Below, in pieces: positions 17,269-26,955 of a DNA stretch of 64,000 bases; within the stretch, counting starts at the first letter, position 1; the number at the start of each line of letters is the position of its first letter. The stretch comes from UBA1479 sp048263775. Its GTDB lineage: Bacteria > Pseudomonadota > Alphaproteobacteria > Rhodospirillales > Casp-alpha2. The DNA is taken from the NCBI GenBank assembly GCA_048263775.1, contig JBLXDU010000002.1, positions 124,001 to 188,000 on the forward strand, written 5' to 3'. A model generated the notes under the pieces. It did not search any database and had not been told where the DNA came from. It saw nothing but the letters and a program-made list of their open reading frames with translations. The position numbers and the translations under genes are program-made.

Positions 17269-18048
17269 ATGGCCGATAAACCAAAGACCGCGAAACCCGC
17301 AGACGCCCCTGAACGCATCGCCAAGGTGATCGCCCGCGCGGGCCTGTGTTCGCGCCGCGAGGCTGAACGCTGGATCGAAGAAGGCCGCGTCATCGTCGAT
17401 GGCAAGAAGCTGACGACCCCCGCCCATACGGTGACCGAGGCCAGCATCATCCTGGTCGACGGCAAACCCTTGCCGGGCAAGGCGCGGCCCAAGCTGTGGC
17501 GTTATCACAAGCCGGTCGGGCTGGTCACCACCCATAAGGACCCGGAAGGCCGGCCGACCGTGTTCGACCGCTTGCCCAAGGACCTGCCCCGGGTGGTATC
17601 CGTGGGCCGCCTCGACCTCAATTCCGAAGGCCTGCTGCTGCTGACCAACGACGGCGGCCTGGCGCGGCGCCTTGAATTGCCGTCCAACGGCTGGAACCGG
17701 CGCTACCGGGTGCGTGTGCACGGCGTTGTTAAACCCGAGGATTTGGCCAAGCTGGCCCGCGGCGTCACTGTGTCCGGCGTGCGATATGGCCCGATCAAGG
17801 CCGAGATCGACCAGATGGATGCCGGCGACAAGATGCGCAAGGGCTTCGCCAATCACTGGCTGACCGTCAGCTTGTCCGAAGGCAAGAACCGCGAGGTCCG
17901 CAAGGTGATGGAACACCTGGGGCTTTCCGTGAACCGCCTGATCCGCACGGCCTACGGCCCGTTCCAGTTGGGCAATCTGGCGCGCGGCGACGTCTACGAG
18001 ATCAAGGGCAAGACCTTGAAGGAACAGCTGGGCAAGGTCCTGTCCTGA
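17269..18048 (+). CDS. rluB: 23S rRNA pseudouridine synthase, RluB/RsuA family
   Basis: A 259-residue protein with an N-terminal S4 RNA-binding domain (ERIAKVIARAGLCSRREAERWI) and an RsuA-type synthase domain whose catalytic aspartate lies in VGRLDLNSEGLLLLTNDG. RluB modifies U2605 of 23S rRNA in E. coli; RluE/RluF-type members are related. The start at 17269 is chosen because the upstream 30 codons have no similarity to the family. rsmD follows after 16 bases, giving a small rRNA-modification operon. Confidence 0.9.
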   Translation: MADKPKTAKPADAPERIAKVIARAGLCSRREAERWIEEGRVIVDGKKLTTPAHTVTEASIILVDGKPLPGKARPKLWRYHKPVGLVTTHKDPEGRPTVFDRLPKDLPRVVSVGRLDLNSEGLLLLTNDGGLARRLELPSNGWNRRYRVRVHGVVKPEDLAKLARGVTVSGVRYGPIKAEIDQMDAGDKMRKGFANHWLTVSLSEGKNREVRKVMEHLGLSVNRLIRTAYGPFQLGNLARGDVYEIKGKTLKEQLGKVLS

Positions 18049-18064
18049 TGCGGGGTGCGGTCTG

Positions 18065-18631
18065 ATGCGCATCGTTGCCGGCAGGTTTCGCGGCAAGAAG
18101 CTGACGGCACCCGAGGGCCGGGATCTGCGTCCGACCTCGGACCGGGCCCGTGAATCCATCTTCAACATTCTGGCCCATGGCAAGGCGGCCGTGAACCTGG
18201 ACGGCATCACCGTCGCCGACATGTTCTGCGGCACGGGGGCGTTGGGGCTTGAGGCGATGTCGCGGGGGGCTGCCTTCGGCGTGTTTGCGGACCGCAATCC
18301 ACAGCACCTCAAGATCGCCAAGGACAACGCGGCGGCCATGGGTTTGTGGCGGGAATGCCTGATGCTGGGGCTCGACTGCACCCATCTTGCCGTGCCGCCG
18401 CGTGCGGCCAAGACGCCGGCCGGGCTGGTGTTTCTCGATCCGCCCTATGGCATGGGGATGGCTGACCCGGCCCTGCGGGGGCTTTTGAACAAGAACTGGC
18501 TGACCCCCGACGCCACCGTGGTGGTCGAGGTCGGGGCCGAGGAAAGCCTGGTTGGCACGCGCGGGTTCGAGGGGCTGGACGAACGCACCTACGGTGCGGC
18601 CAAGGTCTACTTCTTGAAAAGGTTGGAATAG
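18065..18631 (+). CDS. rsmD: 16S rRNA (guanine966-N2)-methyltransferase
   Basis: A 188-residue RsmD. MRIVAGRFRGKKL and RPTSDRARESIFNIL open the protein, DMFCGTGALGLEAMSRG is the SAM-binding motif, and FLDPPYGMG holds the catalytic DPPY. It methylates N2 of G966 in the small subunit rRNA. The last 25 bases overlap the 3' end of the unknown gene on the other strand. Confidence 0.95.
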   Translation: MRIVAGRFRGKKLTAPEGRDLRPTSDRARESIFNILAHGKAAVNLDGITVADMFCGTGALGLEAMSRGAAFGVFADRNPQHLKIAKDNAAAMGLWRECLMLGLDCTHLAVPPRAAKTPAGLVFLDPPYGMGMADPALRGLLNKNWLTPDATVVVEVGAEESLVGTRGFEGLDERTYGAAKVYFLKRLE

Positions 18632-19365
18632 GCGGCAACCCGCAGGCGCAGGTCACGGCCGCGTTCAATTTCCGGTGCCGGCGCCAAATTCCAGATCCAG
18701 CGTTCATCCGGTTCCGGCAATTTGATATCGGCAAGGGCGGGTTCCGTCTCATCCACTTCGTCGCCCTCGACGAATTCCCGCACCGTTTCCGTGATCAGGC
18801 AGACCCGCCTGGGCAGGGCCTGCAGGGCGCGCAGGTGCTGGCGCTGGATTTCCGTTGCGAAGGCCTTGGCCTGTTTCTCCGGCACGTGTCGGGCCGGGAT
18901 CAGCGGCAATTGGCTCAGCAGGTTCAGGGACACGATCAAATCCGCATCGGCCTCGGGGATGTCCGGCAACGGCGGCTCCACCGGCATCTCGCCTTGGGCC
19001 AAACCATCGACCAGACCGGTCAGATCAGTTTCGAGCAGATAGACGTTGGGGTATTGCGCCGCCCAGGCCTGCACGGCAGGGGGGTGGAAGATGTCGATCA
19101 GTACGACCTCGGCGAAGTCGTCGGCCAAATCGCCGAGCGGCACATCCAGAAGCCCGCCCGAACCCAGGATCACCACCTTGTTCTGGCCGGGGCAATTGGC
19201 GGCGGACCACAACACGAAGCGCCGCGAGCGCTCCAGATGCGCCTTCCATGCGGGATAAAGCCGCCGGTGACGGGCGGCGATGGCGATCTGTTCCTTCAGA
19301 TAGCCGAGCCGCTTGATCGGTTCCGGGGCCGGGGTCATCCGATGGGTGAGCCATTCACGCAGCAT
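18607..19365 (-). CDS. Conserved protein with a methyltransferase-like nucleotide fold, function unknown
   Basis: A 252-residue soluble protein. The stretch KVVILGSGGLLDVPL near residues 63-77 resembles motif I of class I SAM-dependent methyltransferases, with VVLIDIF as the next strand and DLIVSLNLLSQLPL as a possible motif IV. No DPPY or similar catalytic motif is seen, so a catalytic role is not assigned. It converges with rsmD and shares 25 bases with it. Upstream lies mutL on the same strand, 36 bases away. Codon use looks normal for the window. Confidence 0.75.
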   Translation of the reverse strand: MLREWLTHRMTPAPEPIKRLGYLKEQIAIAARHRRLYPAWKAHLERSRRFVLWSAANCPGQNKVVILGSGGLLDVPLGDLADDFAEVVLIDIFHPPAVQAWAAQYPNVYLLETDLTGLVDGLAQGEMPVEPPLPDIPEADADLIVSLNLLSQLPLIPARHVPEKQAKAFATEIQRQHLRALQALPRRVCLITETVREFVEGDEVDETEPALADIKLPEPDERWIWNLAPAPEIERGRDLRLRVAAYSNLFKK

Positions 19366-19401
19366 GGGCCTGATCGTCCGGTTGCGGAAAACTGGACGAT
19401 C

Positions 19402-21246
19402 TTAACGCCGGCCGAACAGTTTTTCGATATCGGCCAGCTTCAGTTCCACATAGGTCGGGCGGCCGTGGCTGCACTGACCGGAATGGGGGGTCGCCTCCAT
19501 CTCGCGCAGCAGGCGGTTCATCTCATCCGCATTCAGGCGTCGCCCAGCGCGGATTGACCCGTGACAAGCCATGGTCGCACAGACATCGCCGATGCGCTCG
19601 GCCAGCGCGATGGTTTCACCGTATTCCGCCAAATCGTCTGCCAAGTCGCGGATCACGCCCTGGATGTCCATGTCTCCTAGTAGAGCCGGTGTCTCGCGGA
19701 CCACCACAGCGCCGGGGCCGAAGCCCTCGATCACCAAGCCCATCTCGGCCAGCTCATCCGCGCGGGCAAGCAGGCGGTCGACCGCCGGCTCCTCCATTTC
19801 GACAACCTCGGGGATCAGCAGCATCTGGCGGTTGACGCCGCCGGATGCCATCGCCGTCTTGATCTTTTCCTGGGTCAGGCGCTCATGCGCCGCGTGCTGA
19901 TCGACAATGACCAGGCCGTCCGCCGTCTGGGCGATTACGTAGGTTGCATGAACCTGGGCCCGCGCCACACCCAGGGGGTATTCCGCCGGGGGCTGTTCCG
20001 ACGCCATGCCGCCGTCTGAATCCATCGTCATCGGCGCGCTAGGGGCGCGGTCAAGATCGGGCAAGGGGGCGTAATGGTCCGACAGGCCGCTTGGCCGCGC
20101 GGCAGGGGCATAGGCCCCGCCATATCCGCCGCCGGCTCGGCCCAAGGGCAGGGCACCGCCGGGAAGCTCGCTGGGCCGGAACGCGCCCAGCGCCGTCCCC
20201 GCCACGGTGGTCGACGCCCGGTGCCCGGCCTCGGCGAGCGCGTGTTTCAAGGCGCTGACGATCAGGCCCCGCACCACCCCGGCATCGCGGAACCGGACCT
20301 CGGTCTTGGCCGGGTGAACGTTGACGTCGACTTCGGCCGGCGGCACATCGAGAAACAGGGCCAGCAGCGGGTGCCGGTCGGAGGCGAGGAACTCCCGGTA
20401 GGCGCCGCGCACGGCACCCAGCAGAAGGCGGTCGCGCACGGGCCGTCCGTTGACGAACAGGAACTGCATGGCGGCGTTGCCGCGGTTCAATGTCGGCACC
20501 CCGGCATGGCCGGAAAGACGGATGCCCTCGCGGATGGCATCGATGGTCATGGCGTTGTCGGCGAAGGGGCGGCCCATGATGCCGGCCAGGCGCTCCAGCC
20601 GCGCCGCGGCCGGATCGTCACCCAGGCGCGGGGTGACCGCGTTCAGTTTGATCAGGTCACGGCTGCCGTCGGACAGGGTGAAGGCGATTTCCGGATGGGC
20701 CATGGCCAGGCGGTTCAGGGTTTCGACCACATGGTTTTGTTCCGTGCGCGCGGCCTTAAGAAACTTGAGCCGGGCGGGCGTGGCATAGAACAGATCGCGC
20801 ACGTCGACCCGCGTGCCGTGGGGATGGGCGGCGGGCTGGGCCTTGGCGGGGCCGCCGCCTTCGACCGTGACGGCCCAGGCCTGCTCGGCACCTTGCGGGC
20901 GTGAGGTGATGGTCATGCGCGCCACGGCGGCCATGGATGGCAGGGCTTCGCCCCGGAAACCCAGGGTGGACACGGCCATCAGGTCGTCGTCCGGCAGCTT
21001 CGATGTGGCGTGGCGTTCCAGCGCCAATTCGATTTCTTCCGGCGTCATGCCGCAGCCGTCGTCGGTCACGGTGATCGCCGTCTGACCGCCGTCGCGAATC
21101 ACGACCTCGATGCGTTTGGCGCCGGCGTCGATGGCGTTTTCGACCAGTTCCTTCACCGCCGAGGCCGGGCGTTCTACCACCTCGCCGGCGGCGATGCGGT
21201 TGACCACGGTCTCCGGCAGGCGACGGATAACAGGGGGGGTGATCAT
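19402..21246 (-). CDS. mutL: DNA mismatch repair protein MutL
   Basis: A 614-residue MutL. The GHKL ATPase motifs are clear: ELVENAIDAGAKRI, DDGCGMTPEEIELALERHATSK and GFRGEALPS. The C-terminal domain has the endonuclease motif DQHAAHERLTQE (DQHAx2Ex4E), a CHG segment and GQCSHGRP. This fits nicking-type MutL proteins of bacteria without MutH. The start ATG overlaps the pgi stop by 4 bases, so the two are coupled. Confidence 0.96.
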   Translation of the reverse strand: MITPPVIRRLPETVVNRIAAGEVVERPASAVKELVENAIDAGAKRIEVVIRDGGQTAITVTDDGCGMTPEEIELALERHATSKLPDDDLMAVSTLGFRGEALPSMAAVARMTITSRPQGAEQAWAVTVEGGGPAKAQPAAHPHGTRVDVRDLFYATPARLKFLKAARTEQNHVVETLNRLAMAHPEIAFTLSDGSRDLIKLNAVTPRLGDDPAAARLERLAGIMGRPFADNAMTIDAIREGIRLSGHAGVPTLNRGNAAMQFLFVNGRPVRDRLLLGAVRGAYREFLASDRHPLLALFLDVPPAEVDVNVHPAKTEVRFRDAGVVRGLIVSALKHALAEAGHRASTTVAGTALGAFRPSELPGGALPLGRAGGGYGGAYAPAARPSGLSDHYAPLPDLDRAPSAPMTMDSDGGMASEQPPAEYPLGVARAQVHATYVIAQTADGLVIVDQHAAHERLTQEKIKTAMASGGVNRQMLLIPEVVEMEEPAVDRLLARADELAEMGLVIEGFGPGAVVVRETPALLGDMDIQGVIRDLADDLAEYGETIALAERIGDVCATMACHGSIRAGRRLNADEMNRLLREMEATPHSGQCSHGRPTYVELKLADIEKLFGRR

Positions 21247-22847
21247 GAACCGTCCTCGCCGCCCCGGACCCGGCGAATGCGGGCGAGCAGGCTGCGCGTC
21301 GAGGCATCCAACCCCGGGGCGTCCGTGCCCTGGGCAAGGGCCCTGGTCAACGGACCGGCAAGTTCCTTGCCCAGCTCGACTCCGAATTGGTCAAAAGAAT
21401 TGACGTTCCAGATCACGCCCTGGACGAACACCTTATGCTCGTAAAGGGCCAACAGCATGCCGAAGCTGCGCGGGTCCAACCGGTCGAGCAGGATCGTGGT
21501 CGATGGCCGGTTGCCGGGAAATTGCTTGTGCGCCGGTACGTCCTGCCCGGCCTTGCGGCCAAGGGCCAGGGCGGCCGGCTGGGCCAGAAAATTAGCTAGC
21601 AGCTTGTCATGATGATCGCCCGCCGGATAGGCCGGTGCTACGGCGGCGATGAAGTCGGCGGACACCAGGTCCGTGCCCTGGTGGAGCAGCTGATAGAACG
21701 CATGCTGGCCATTGGTGCCCGCTTGGCCAAATACAACGGGGGCGGTGGGTTGGGCAACGGCGGCGCCGTCTCGATCGACAGACTTGCCGTTGCTTTCCAT
21801 TTCCAACTGCTGAAGGTAGTCGGGCAGGCCGTCCAGCAGCTGATCATAAGGCAGCACCGCATGGGAGGTGGCGCCTTCGAAATTGCGGTTCCAGATGCCG
21901 GCCAGCGCCAGCAACGCGGGCAGGTTTTTCGCCAACGGCGTTTTCAGGAAATGGCGGTCCATGTCCCGGGCCCCCGCCAAAAAATTGTGGAACAGGTCCA
22001 TGCCCACCGTCAGGGCCAGCGGCAGACCGATCGCCGACCAAACCGAATACCGCCCGCCGACCCAATCCCAGAAACCAAACAGGGCGTCGTCGCCGATGCC
22101 AAAATCGCGGGCTGCAACGTCATTGGTGGTGACGGCGCAGAAGTGTTTGATGACGGCGCCTGATCCCAGCGCCTCGGTCAGCCAGCGCCGCGCGGTCATG
22201 GCGTTGGTCATGGTTTCGGCGGTCGTGAAGGTCTTGGACGATACGATAATCAAGGTGGTTTCCGGATCGCAGGCTTCAAGTGTCTCCGTCAGGTCAGTGG
22301 CGTCCACGTTTGATACGAAATGGGGCATCAGCCCGCGCCGCCGGTAGGGGGCAAGCGCCCGGCAGGCAATGCGCGGTCCTTGGTCCGAGCCGCCGATGCC
22401 GATGTTGATGACGTCGGTGAAGGGCTTGCCGGTCGCGCCTGTTCGGGTGCCGTTTTCAACCCCGGCGACAAATTCCGCCATGTGGTCAAGAACGGCCTGA
22501 ACCTCGCCATGGACCGGCGTGCCGGCGACGGCGAAACCATCTTCGGGCCGGGCGCGCAGCGCCATGTGCAGGGCGGCACGGTCTTCGGTTGTGTTGATCG
22601 CCTCGCCCGCTGCCATGGCATCCCGCCGGGCCGCCACGCCGCGCTCATCGGCCAGGGCGATCAGCAGGGCAAGGGTATCCGAGGTGAGGCGGTTTTTGGA
22701 CAGATCCAAGCACAGGCCGCCCAGGGCAAAGGTCAGGGCCTCGGTGCGCTTGTCGTCGCCGAGAAGGTCACGTAGATGGCTGCCCGCTGCCGCCCGGTGA
22801 TGGTCGGCGAGCGCCTGCCAGGCCGGCGTTGGGGCGGGGGGCGGCAT
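21243..22847 (-). CDS. pgi: Glucose-6-phosphate isomerase
   Basis: A 534-residue phosphoglucose isomerase linking glucose-6-phosphate and fructose-6-phosphate. The two family signatures are visible: the region with NIGIGGSDQGP and IVSSKTFTTAETM, and near the C-terminus DQFGVELGKELA. The ATG at 22847 follows GGAGG by about 12 bases; a start at 22895 is possible. It overlaps mutL by 4 bases. Confidence 0.95.
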   Translation of the reverse strand: MPPPAPTPAWQALADHHRAAAGSHLRDLLGDDKRTEALTFALGGLCLDLSKNRLTSDTLALLIALADERGVAARRDAMAAGEAINTTEDRAALHMALRARPEDGFAVAGTPVHGEVQAVLDHMAEFVAGVENGTRTGATGKPFTDVINIGIGGSDQGPRIACRALAPYRRRGLMPHFVSNVDATDLTETLEACDPETTLIIVSSKTFTTAETMTNAMTARRWLTEALGSGAVIKHFCAVTTNDVAARDFGIGDDALFGFWDWVGGRYSVWSAIGLPLALTVGMDLFHNFLAGARDMDRHFLKTPLAKNLPALLALAGIWNRNFEGATSHAVLPYDQLLDGLPDYLQQLEMESNGKSVDRDGAAVAQPTAPVVFGQAGTNGQHAFYQLLHQGTDLVSADFIAAVAPAYPAGDHHDKLLANFLAQPAALALGRKAGQDVPAHKQFPGNRPSTTILLDRLDPRSFGMLLALYEHKVFVQGVIWNVNSFDQFGVELGKELAGPLTRALAQGTDAPGLDASTRSLLARIRRVRGGEDGS

Positions 22848-22923
22848 GAAGGTCTCTGATCCTCCGGGGGGACGTTGCGCGGGCGAGAGTACCATCGGTC
22901 CCCGGCGTCGCCAACGGCGGGGC

Positions 22924-24255
22924 TCAAGGTGTTGGTTTGACGCCCTTGGGTTCGCCCACGACGACGATGGTGAGGTCGTCCGGATGCAAGAGTTTCCGGG
23001 CCACGCGGCGGATATCGTCGAGGCTGACCGCCTCGATATAGCTGTTGCGCTTGTCCAGATAGTCGATGCCCAAATCTTCCGTCTGCATGCCGACCAGCAT
23101 GGCCGCGATTCGCTCCGTCGCCGTGAAGCGCAGCGGGAAGGAGCCGGTCAGGTACTGCTTGGCGGCGGTCAATTCCGCCTCGGTTACGCCGTCCTTGGCC
23201 AACCTGGCCCATTCGTCACGGACGACCTTCAGGGTTTCCGCGACCCGCGCGTTGGCCGTGCCGGCGCCGCCTGCGTAGATCGCGGAGCGGTCCATGGGAT
23301 GCAGGTAGGTATAGACCGAATAGGCGAGGCCCCGCTTTTCCCGAACTTCGGTATAGAGACGGGAAGTGAATCCGCCGCCGCCCAGGATGTGGTTCATCAC
23401 ATAGGCGGTGTAGAAATCCGGATCCTTGCGCATCAGGCCCCGGTCGGCGAACAGGATGTTGCTTTGCTTCAGGGGCTTTTCGATGACGATGGTGCGGCCC
23501 GCGACCTTGGGCGCCACTTCCGCAACCTTCCAGGGGGCCGCCTTGGCGGGCAGGGCGCCGAAGGTCTTGTCGATGAGCGGTGCCAGTTCCTTGGCCGTGA
23601 TGTCGCCGACCACGCCGATCGCCAGGGTGTCACGAGCCAGCCGTTCCTTGACGAAGGTGCGCATGTCGGCAACTTGGATGGCGGCGACGCTTTCAGGGGT
23701 GCCACCGGTCGGGCGGCCGTAGGGATGGTCCGGATACAGCGTTTTCATCAGGGTCTTGCCGGCGATGGCGTCGGCGTCTTCCGATTCATGGCGTAGATTG
23801 GCCAGAAGTTGGGCGCGCAGGCGCGACACGGGTTCCGCGTCGAAACGTGGCTTTGTCATGGCCTGACGCAGCAGGTCGAAGGCCAGGTCGCGGTATTCGG
23901 TCAATACCTGGACGCGGGCGCCGAAGCTGTCGCGCGCGGCGCTGAAGCGCAGGGTGATGGACTTGTCTTCCAGTGTCTGCTGGAAGGCCTTGCTGTCCAG
24001 GTCTCCGGCCCCTTCGTCGAGCAAGGTCGAGACCATGTTGGCCAGGCCTTCCTTGCCTTCGGGGTCAAGGGCGCTGCCCCCACGGAATGCCAGATGCAGG
24101 GAGATGATGGGGTTGAGGTGATCCTCGACCAGCCAGGCCTCGATCCCGCCGGGGCTGACCACGCGTTCGATCTGCGTCGCTTTGGCCGGTGCCACGTAGA
24201 GGACGAAGACGACCGCCGCCAGGGCAAGGGCGGCGCGGGACAGAAGGCGGCTCAT
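22924..24255 (-). CDS. M16 family peptidase subunit lacking the zinc motif
   Basis: A 443-residue exported protein with an N-terminal signal peptide (LSRAALALAAVVFVLYVAPAKA). It has the M16 fold, but where HxxEH should be the sequence reads GLANMVSTLLDEGAG, so it cannot hold the catalytic zinc. It keeps the C-terminal region typical of the non-catalytic partner (YLTGSFPLRFTATERIA). It probably pairs with the product of the next gene upstream as a periplasmic heterodimeric peptidase. The start overlaps that gene's stop by 4 bases. Confidence 0.88.
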   Translation of the reverse strand: MSRLLSRAALALAAVVFVLYVAPAKATQIERVVSPGGIEAWLVEDHLNPIISLHLAFRGGSALDPEGKEGLANMVSTLLDEGAGDLDSKAFQQTLEDKSITLRFSAARDSFGARVQVLTEYRDLAFDLLRQAMTKPRFDAEPVSRLRAQLLANLRHESEDADAIAGKTLMKTLYPDHPYGRPTGGTPESVAAIQVADMRTFVKERLARDTLAIGVVGDITAKELAPLIDKTFGALPAKAAPWKVAEVAPKVAGRTIVIEKPLKQSNILFADRGLMRKDPDFYTAYVMNHILGGGGFTSRLYTEVREKRGLAYSVYTYLHPMDRSAIYAGGAGTANARVAETLKVVRDEWARLAKDGVTEAELTAAKQYLTGSFPLRFTATERIAAMLVGMQTEDLGIDYLDKRNSYIEAVSLDDIRRVARKLLHPDDLTIVVVGEPKGVKPTP

Positions 24256-25640
24256 TCCGGCTTCTCCTTATCTTCCACGAGAAAGGCCGTGACCGAGCGT
24301 TTCTTGACGAAAACATATTTGGCAGCGGCCTGGATTTCCTCGGCGGTGACCGCCGCGATGCGGTCGGGCCAGGCCTCGACGTCGGCGACCTTGCGCCCGA
24401 CGGCAAGTGCTGCCCCCAGGGTCCGCGCCCCGGTGGTGAAGGAATCGCGGGCGAACACGGCGCTCGCGACCAGCCGTTTCTTGGCGCGGGCGACCTCGTC
24501 CTTAGTGACGCCGTCCTTGGCGATCCGGTCAAGCTCGGCATCGACGGCTTGTTCGATCTCGGGCAGGGTGACGCCGGGCCGGGGGCTGCCGTAGATGGTG
24601 AAACTGCTGGGACCCAGGGAATCGGCATCGTAATAGGAGCCGGCCGAGACCGCCTTGCGGTCGTCGATGACCAGCTTGCGGTATATCCGAGACGTGCCGC
24701 CACCGCCCAGTATTTCGGTCAGAACCTGCAGGGCGTAGGCGTGCTGTGTTTCGCCATAAAGATAGCTGGGGGCCAGGTAAGATCGGCGCCACGACGGCTG
24801 GCGCACCTGGGTATGCTGCATGGCGACGATGCGCGCGGCTTCCTGCGGCGGTTCGGCCGGGCGCGCGCGGGTGATCGGGGCGGCGGCGGGAACGGCGCCG
24901 TAATACTTTTCCGCCAGCGGCTTCAGTTCCTTGGCCGTGATGTCGCCGGCGACCACCAGGATCGCGTTGTTGGGGGCGTACCAGCGCTTGTAGAAATCGA
25001 TGATGTTCTGGCGGGTCATGGCGACGATTTCGTGGTCGTAGCCGATGATCGGCCGCCGGTAGGGATAGTTGCGGTACAGCGCTTCGGACACGTGCTCGCT
25101 CAGGATCGCGGCCGGGTTGTTGTCCGTGCGTGACCGGCGTTCCTCGCGCACCACCTGACGTTCCGGCTCGATGATCTCGTCCGTCAGGGTCAGGTTGGTC
25201 ATGCGGTCGGCCTCCATCTCCATGACCATCTCAAGATGTTCGCGGGCGATGGTCTGGTGATAGGCCGTGTAATCGAAGGAGGTGAAGGCGTTTTCCTGGC
25301 CGCCGTAACGCGCGATCAGCTTGGAGAATTCGCCCGGTTTGCGCGTCTTGGTGCCCTTGAACATCAGATGCTCAAGGAAATGCGCGATCCCCGAATAGCC
25401 GGAACTTTCATCGGCGGAGCCGACCTTGTACCACACCATATGGGTGACCACGGGCGCGCGGTGGTTGCTCACGACGACCACCTGCATGCCGTTCTTCAGG
25501 GTGAAGGTTTCCGGGCTGAACACCTTGGCCAAGGCCGGCGTGGCACCCAGGGTCAGAGCGACGGTCAGCAGGGCCAGGGCAGCGATCAGCGGACGGAGGT
25601 GCCGGCCGGACCGGTGGCGAGAGGCGGGGGGCATGAACAT
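24252..25640 (-). CDS. M16 family zinc peptidase, catalytic subunit
   Basis: A 462-residue exported peptidase. After a signal peptide (LIAALALLTVALTLGATPALA) the zinc motif HFLEH is seen in GIAHFLEHLMFKGT, with the distal glutamate in EMVMEMEADRM. M16 enzymes of this type degrade peptides in the periplasm. It lies 4 bases into the inactive partner gene. Starts at 25640 and 25634 are both possible. The neighbours upstream are the DUF3035 lipoprotein and lspA. Confidence 0.92.
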   Translation of the reverse strand: MFMPPASRHRSGRHLRPLIAALALLTVALTLGATPALAKVFSPETFTLKNGMQVVVVSNHRAPVVTHMVWYKVGSADESSGYSGIAHFLEHLMFKGTKTRKPGEFSKLIARYGGQENAFTSFDYTAYHQTIAREHLEMVMEMEADRMTNLTLTDEIIEPERQVVREERRSRTDNNPAAILSEHVSEALYRNYPYRRPIIGYDHEIVAMTRQNIIDFYKRWYAPNNAILVVAGDITAKELKPLAEKYYGAVPAAAPITRARPAEPPQEAARIVAMQHTQVRQPSWRRSYLAPSYLYGETQHAYALQVLTEILGGGGTSRIYRKLVIDDRKAVSAGSYYDADSLGPSSFTIYGSPRPGVTLPEIEQAVDAELDRIAKDGVTKDEVARAKKRLVASAVFARDSFTTGARTLGAALAVGRKVADVEAWPDRIAAVTAEEIQAAAKYVFVKKRSVTAFLVEDKEKPE

Positions 25641-25793
25641 GTCGGGATCAGGGCCTGTTGCGGGTTGCGGTCAGCGGGCGGGATACGGATCCCCGGAAGA
25701 GGGGGGCCGGAAACATGGGAATTGCCATTATCGAGATTGTCGTCGAGATCACGGCGATTTCAAGGCGGATAGGCGCTTTTTGCGGGCTTTCGG

Positions 25794-26360
25794 CTAGAAT
25801 CCGAGAATGCCCTTCTTGCGGGTCTCGCGCTTGATCTCGGGCGTCTTGCCTTCGTTGACCGGCTTGCCCAGCGCCTGGGTTTCCAGCAGGCGGCGCTGTT
25901 CGGCCGCCGGGTCGACCACGGTGCCTGAATATTTGGGATCGTCGACCCAGAAGATCAGTTTGTCGATCAGGCGGCGGTCCTCTTCGGACAGCGCCAGGGT
26001 TTCCTGGTCGACGAGTTGACGGATGGCGGGATCGGCATCGGCGGTGCCCATCTTGTCCATCAGCACGGTCAGGCCCGGCGTGGTTGCGGCAAGCGGCTGC
26101 GCCTGCACCGGGCGGCGCAGCATGGCGGCGCGGGCCTGGTCGCGCGGGCTGTAGGTTTCAAGCTGTTCGCGTCCCGGCTCGGGCGGGCGCAGCGCATAAT
26201 CGGGCGGCAGCGACAAAGGCGGGCGCTTGTAGACGGCGAATTCGTCGGGGGCCTTCTTGCCGCCGGAAATCGCGCGCTTCACGGAATCGCAGGCACCCAG
26301 GCTGAATGCCATCATCAGCACCAGAAGAATGCCCGTCGTTCGTGCCGTTTGTCGTTTCAT
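25794..26360 (-). CDS. DUF3035 family lipoprotein
   Basis: A 188-residue predicted lipoprotein: a hydrophobic signal TTGILLVLMMAFSLGAC ends in a lipobox (LGAC, lipidated Cys). The mature part begins after GGKKAPDEFAVYKRPPLSLPPDY, typical of DUF3035. The ATG at 26360 is chosen; the open frame begins earlier, at 26483, but that extension is not signal-like. The position directly after lspA (signal peptidase II, which processes lipoproteins) is conserved in many alphaproteobacteria. The molecular role is unknown. Confidence 0.87.
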   Translation of the reverse strand: MKRQTARTTGILLVLMMAFSLGACDSVKRAISGGKKAPDEFAVYKRPPLSLPPDYALRPPEPGREQLETYSPRDQARAAMLRRPVQAQPLAATTPGLTVLMDKMGTADADPAIRQLVDQETLALSEEDRRLIDKLIFWVDDPKYSGTVVDPAAEQRRLLETQALGKPVNEGKTPEIKRETRKKGILGF

Positions 26361-26448
26361 GCCCGCCGTTTCATGCTCAACAGGTTGCGCCCTGGGGTGA
26401 TTTTCGCGGGACGGGTTACCGTTCCGGCCCCCGCCGAGGCATGCCAAT

Positions 26449-26937
26449 CTACGATGATTTATCCCGGTGAAACAAGGAATCAAGGATCAGAAGCGCCGCC
26501 CCCACCGTGATCGCGCTGTCGGCGACGTTGAAAGCGGGCCAATGGGCGCCGCCCGCGTGCAGATCGACGAAATCGACCACGGCGCCATGGATCAGGCGAT
26601 CAACGACATTCCCCAGCGCGCCGCCCAGGATCAGCCCGATTCCCCAGCCGACAATGCGTTCCGGCCCGCGGAACAGCCAGACCGCCAGAATGGCGGAAAC
26701 ACCAACCGCCACGGCGGCCAGAATCCAGGGACCGTAATCCGACTGCGTGTTGAACAGGCCGAAGCTGACGCCCCGATTCCATACCAGAACCAGATTGGCG
26801 AAGGGCAGGACCTCGATCACCCGAGGCGGGTTCATCAGGTCCGTCAGCACCCACCATTTGCTGATCTGATCAAGAACGATGACAAGGAAGGCAAGCCCCA
26901 GGCCCTGGCGGCGCAGCGTGATATGGGGTTCGGCCAA
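26449..26937 (-). CDS. lspA: Lipoprotein signal peptidase (signal peptidase II)
   Basis: A 162-residue membrane aspartic peptidase with four expected membrane segments. The two catalytic aspartates are in GNVVDRLIHG and FNVADSAI. It removes signal peptides from prolipoproteins in the inner membrane. It lies 18 bases after ileS, an order conserved widely in bacteria, and upstream of a lipoprotein gene. Confidence 0.96.
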   Translation of the reverse strand: MAEPHITLRRQGLGLAFLVIVLDQISKWWVLTDLMNPPRVIEVLPFANLVLVWNRGVSFGLFNTQSDYGPWILAAVAVGVSAILAVWLFRGPERIVGWGIGLILGGALGNVVDRLIHGAVVDFVDLHAGGAHWPAFNVADSAITVGAALLILDSLFHRDKSS

Positions 26938-26955
26938 GGGTCCGCCGCCTGCCGT

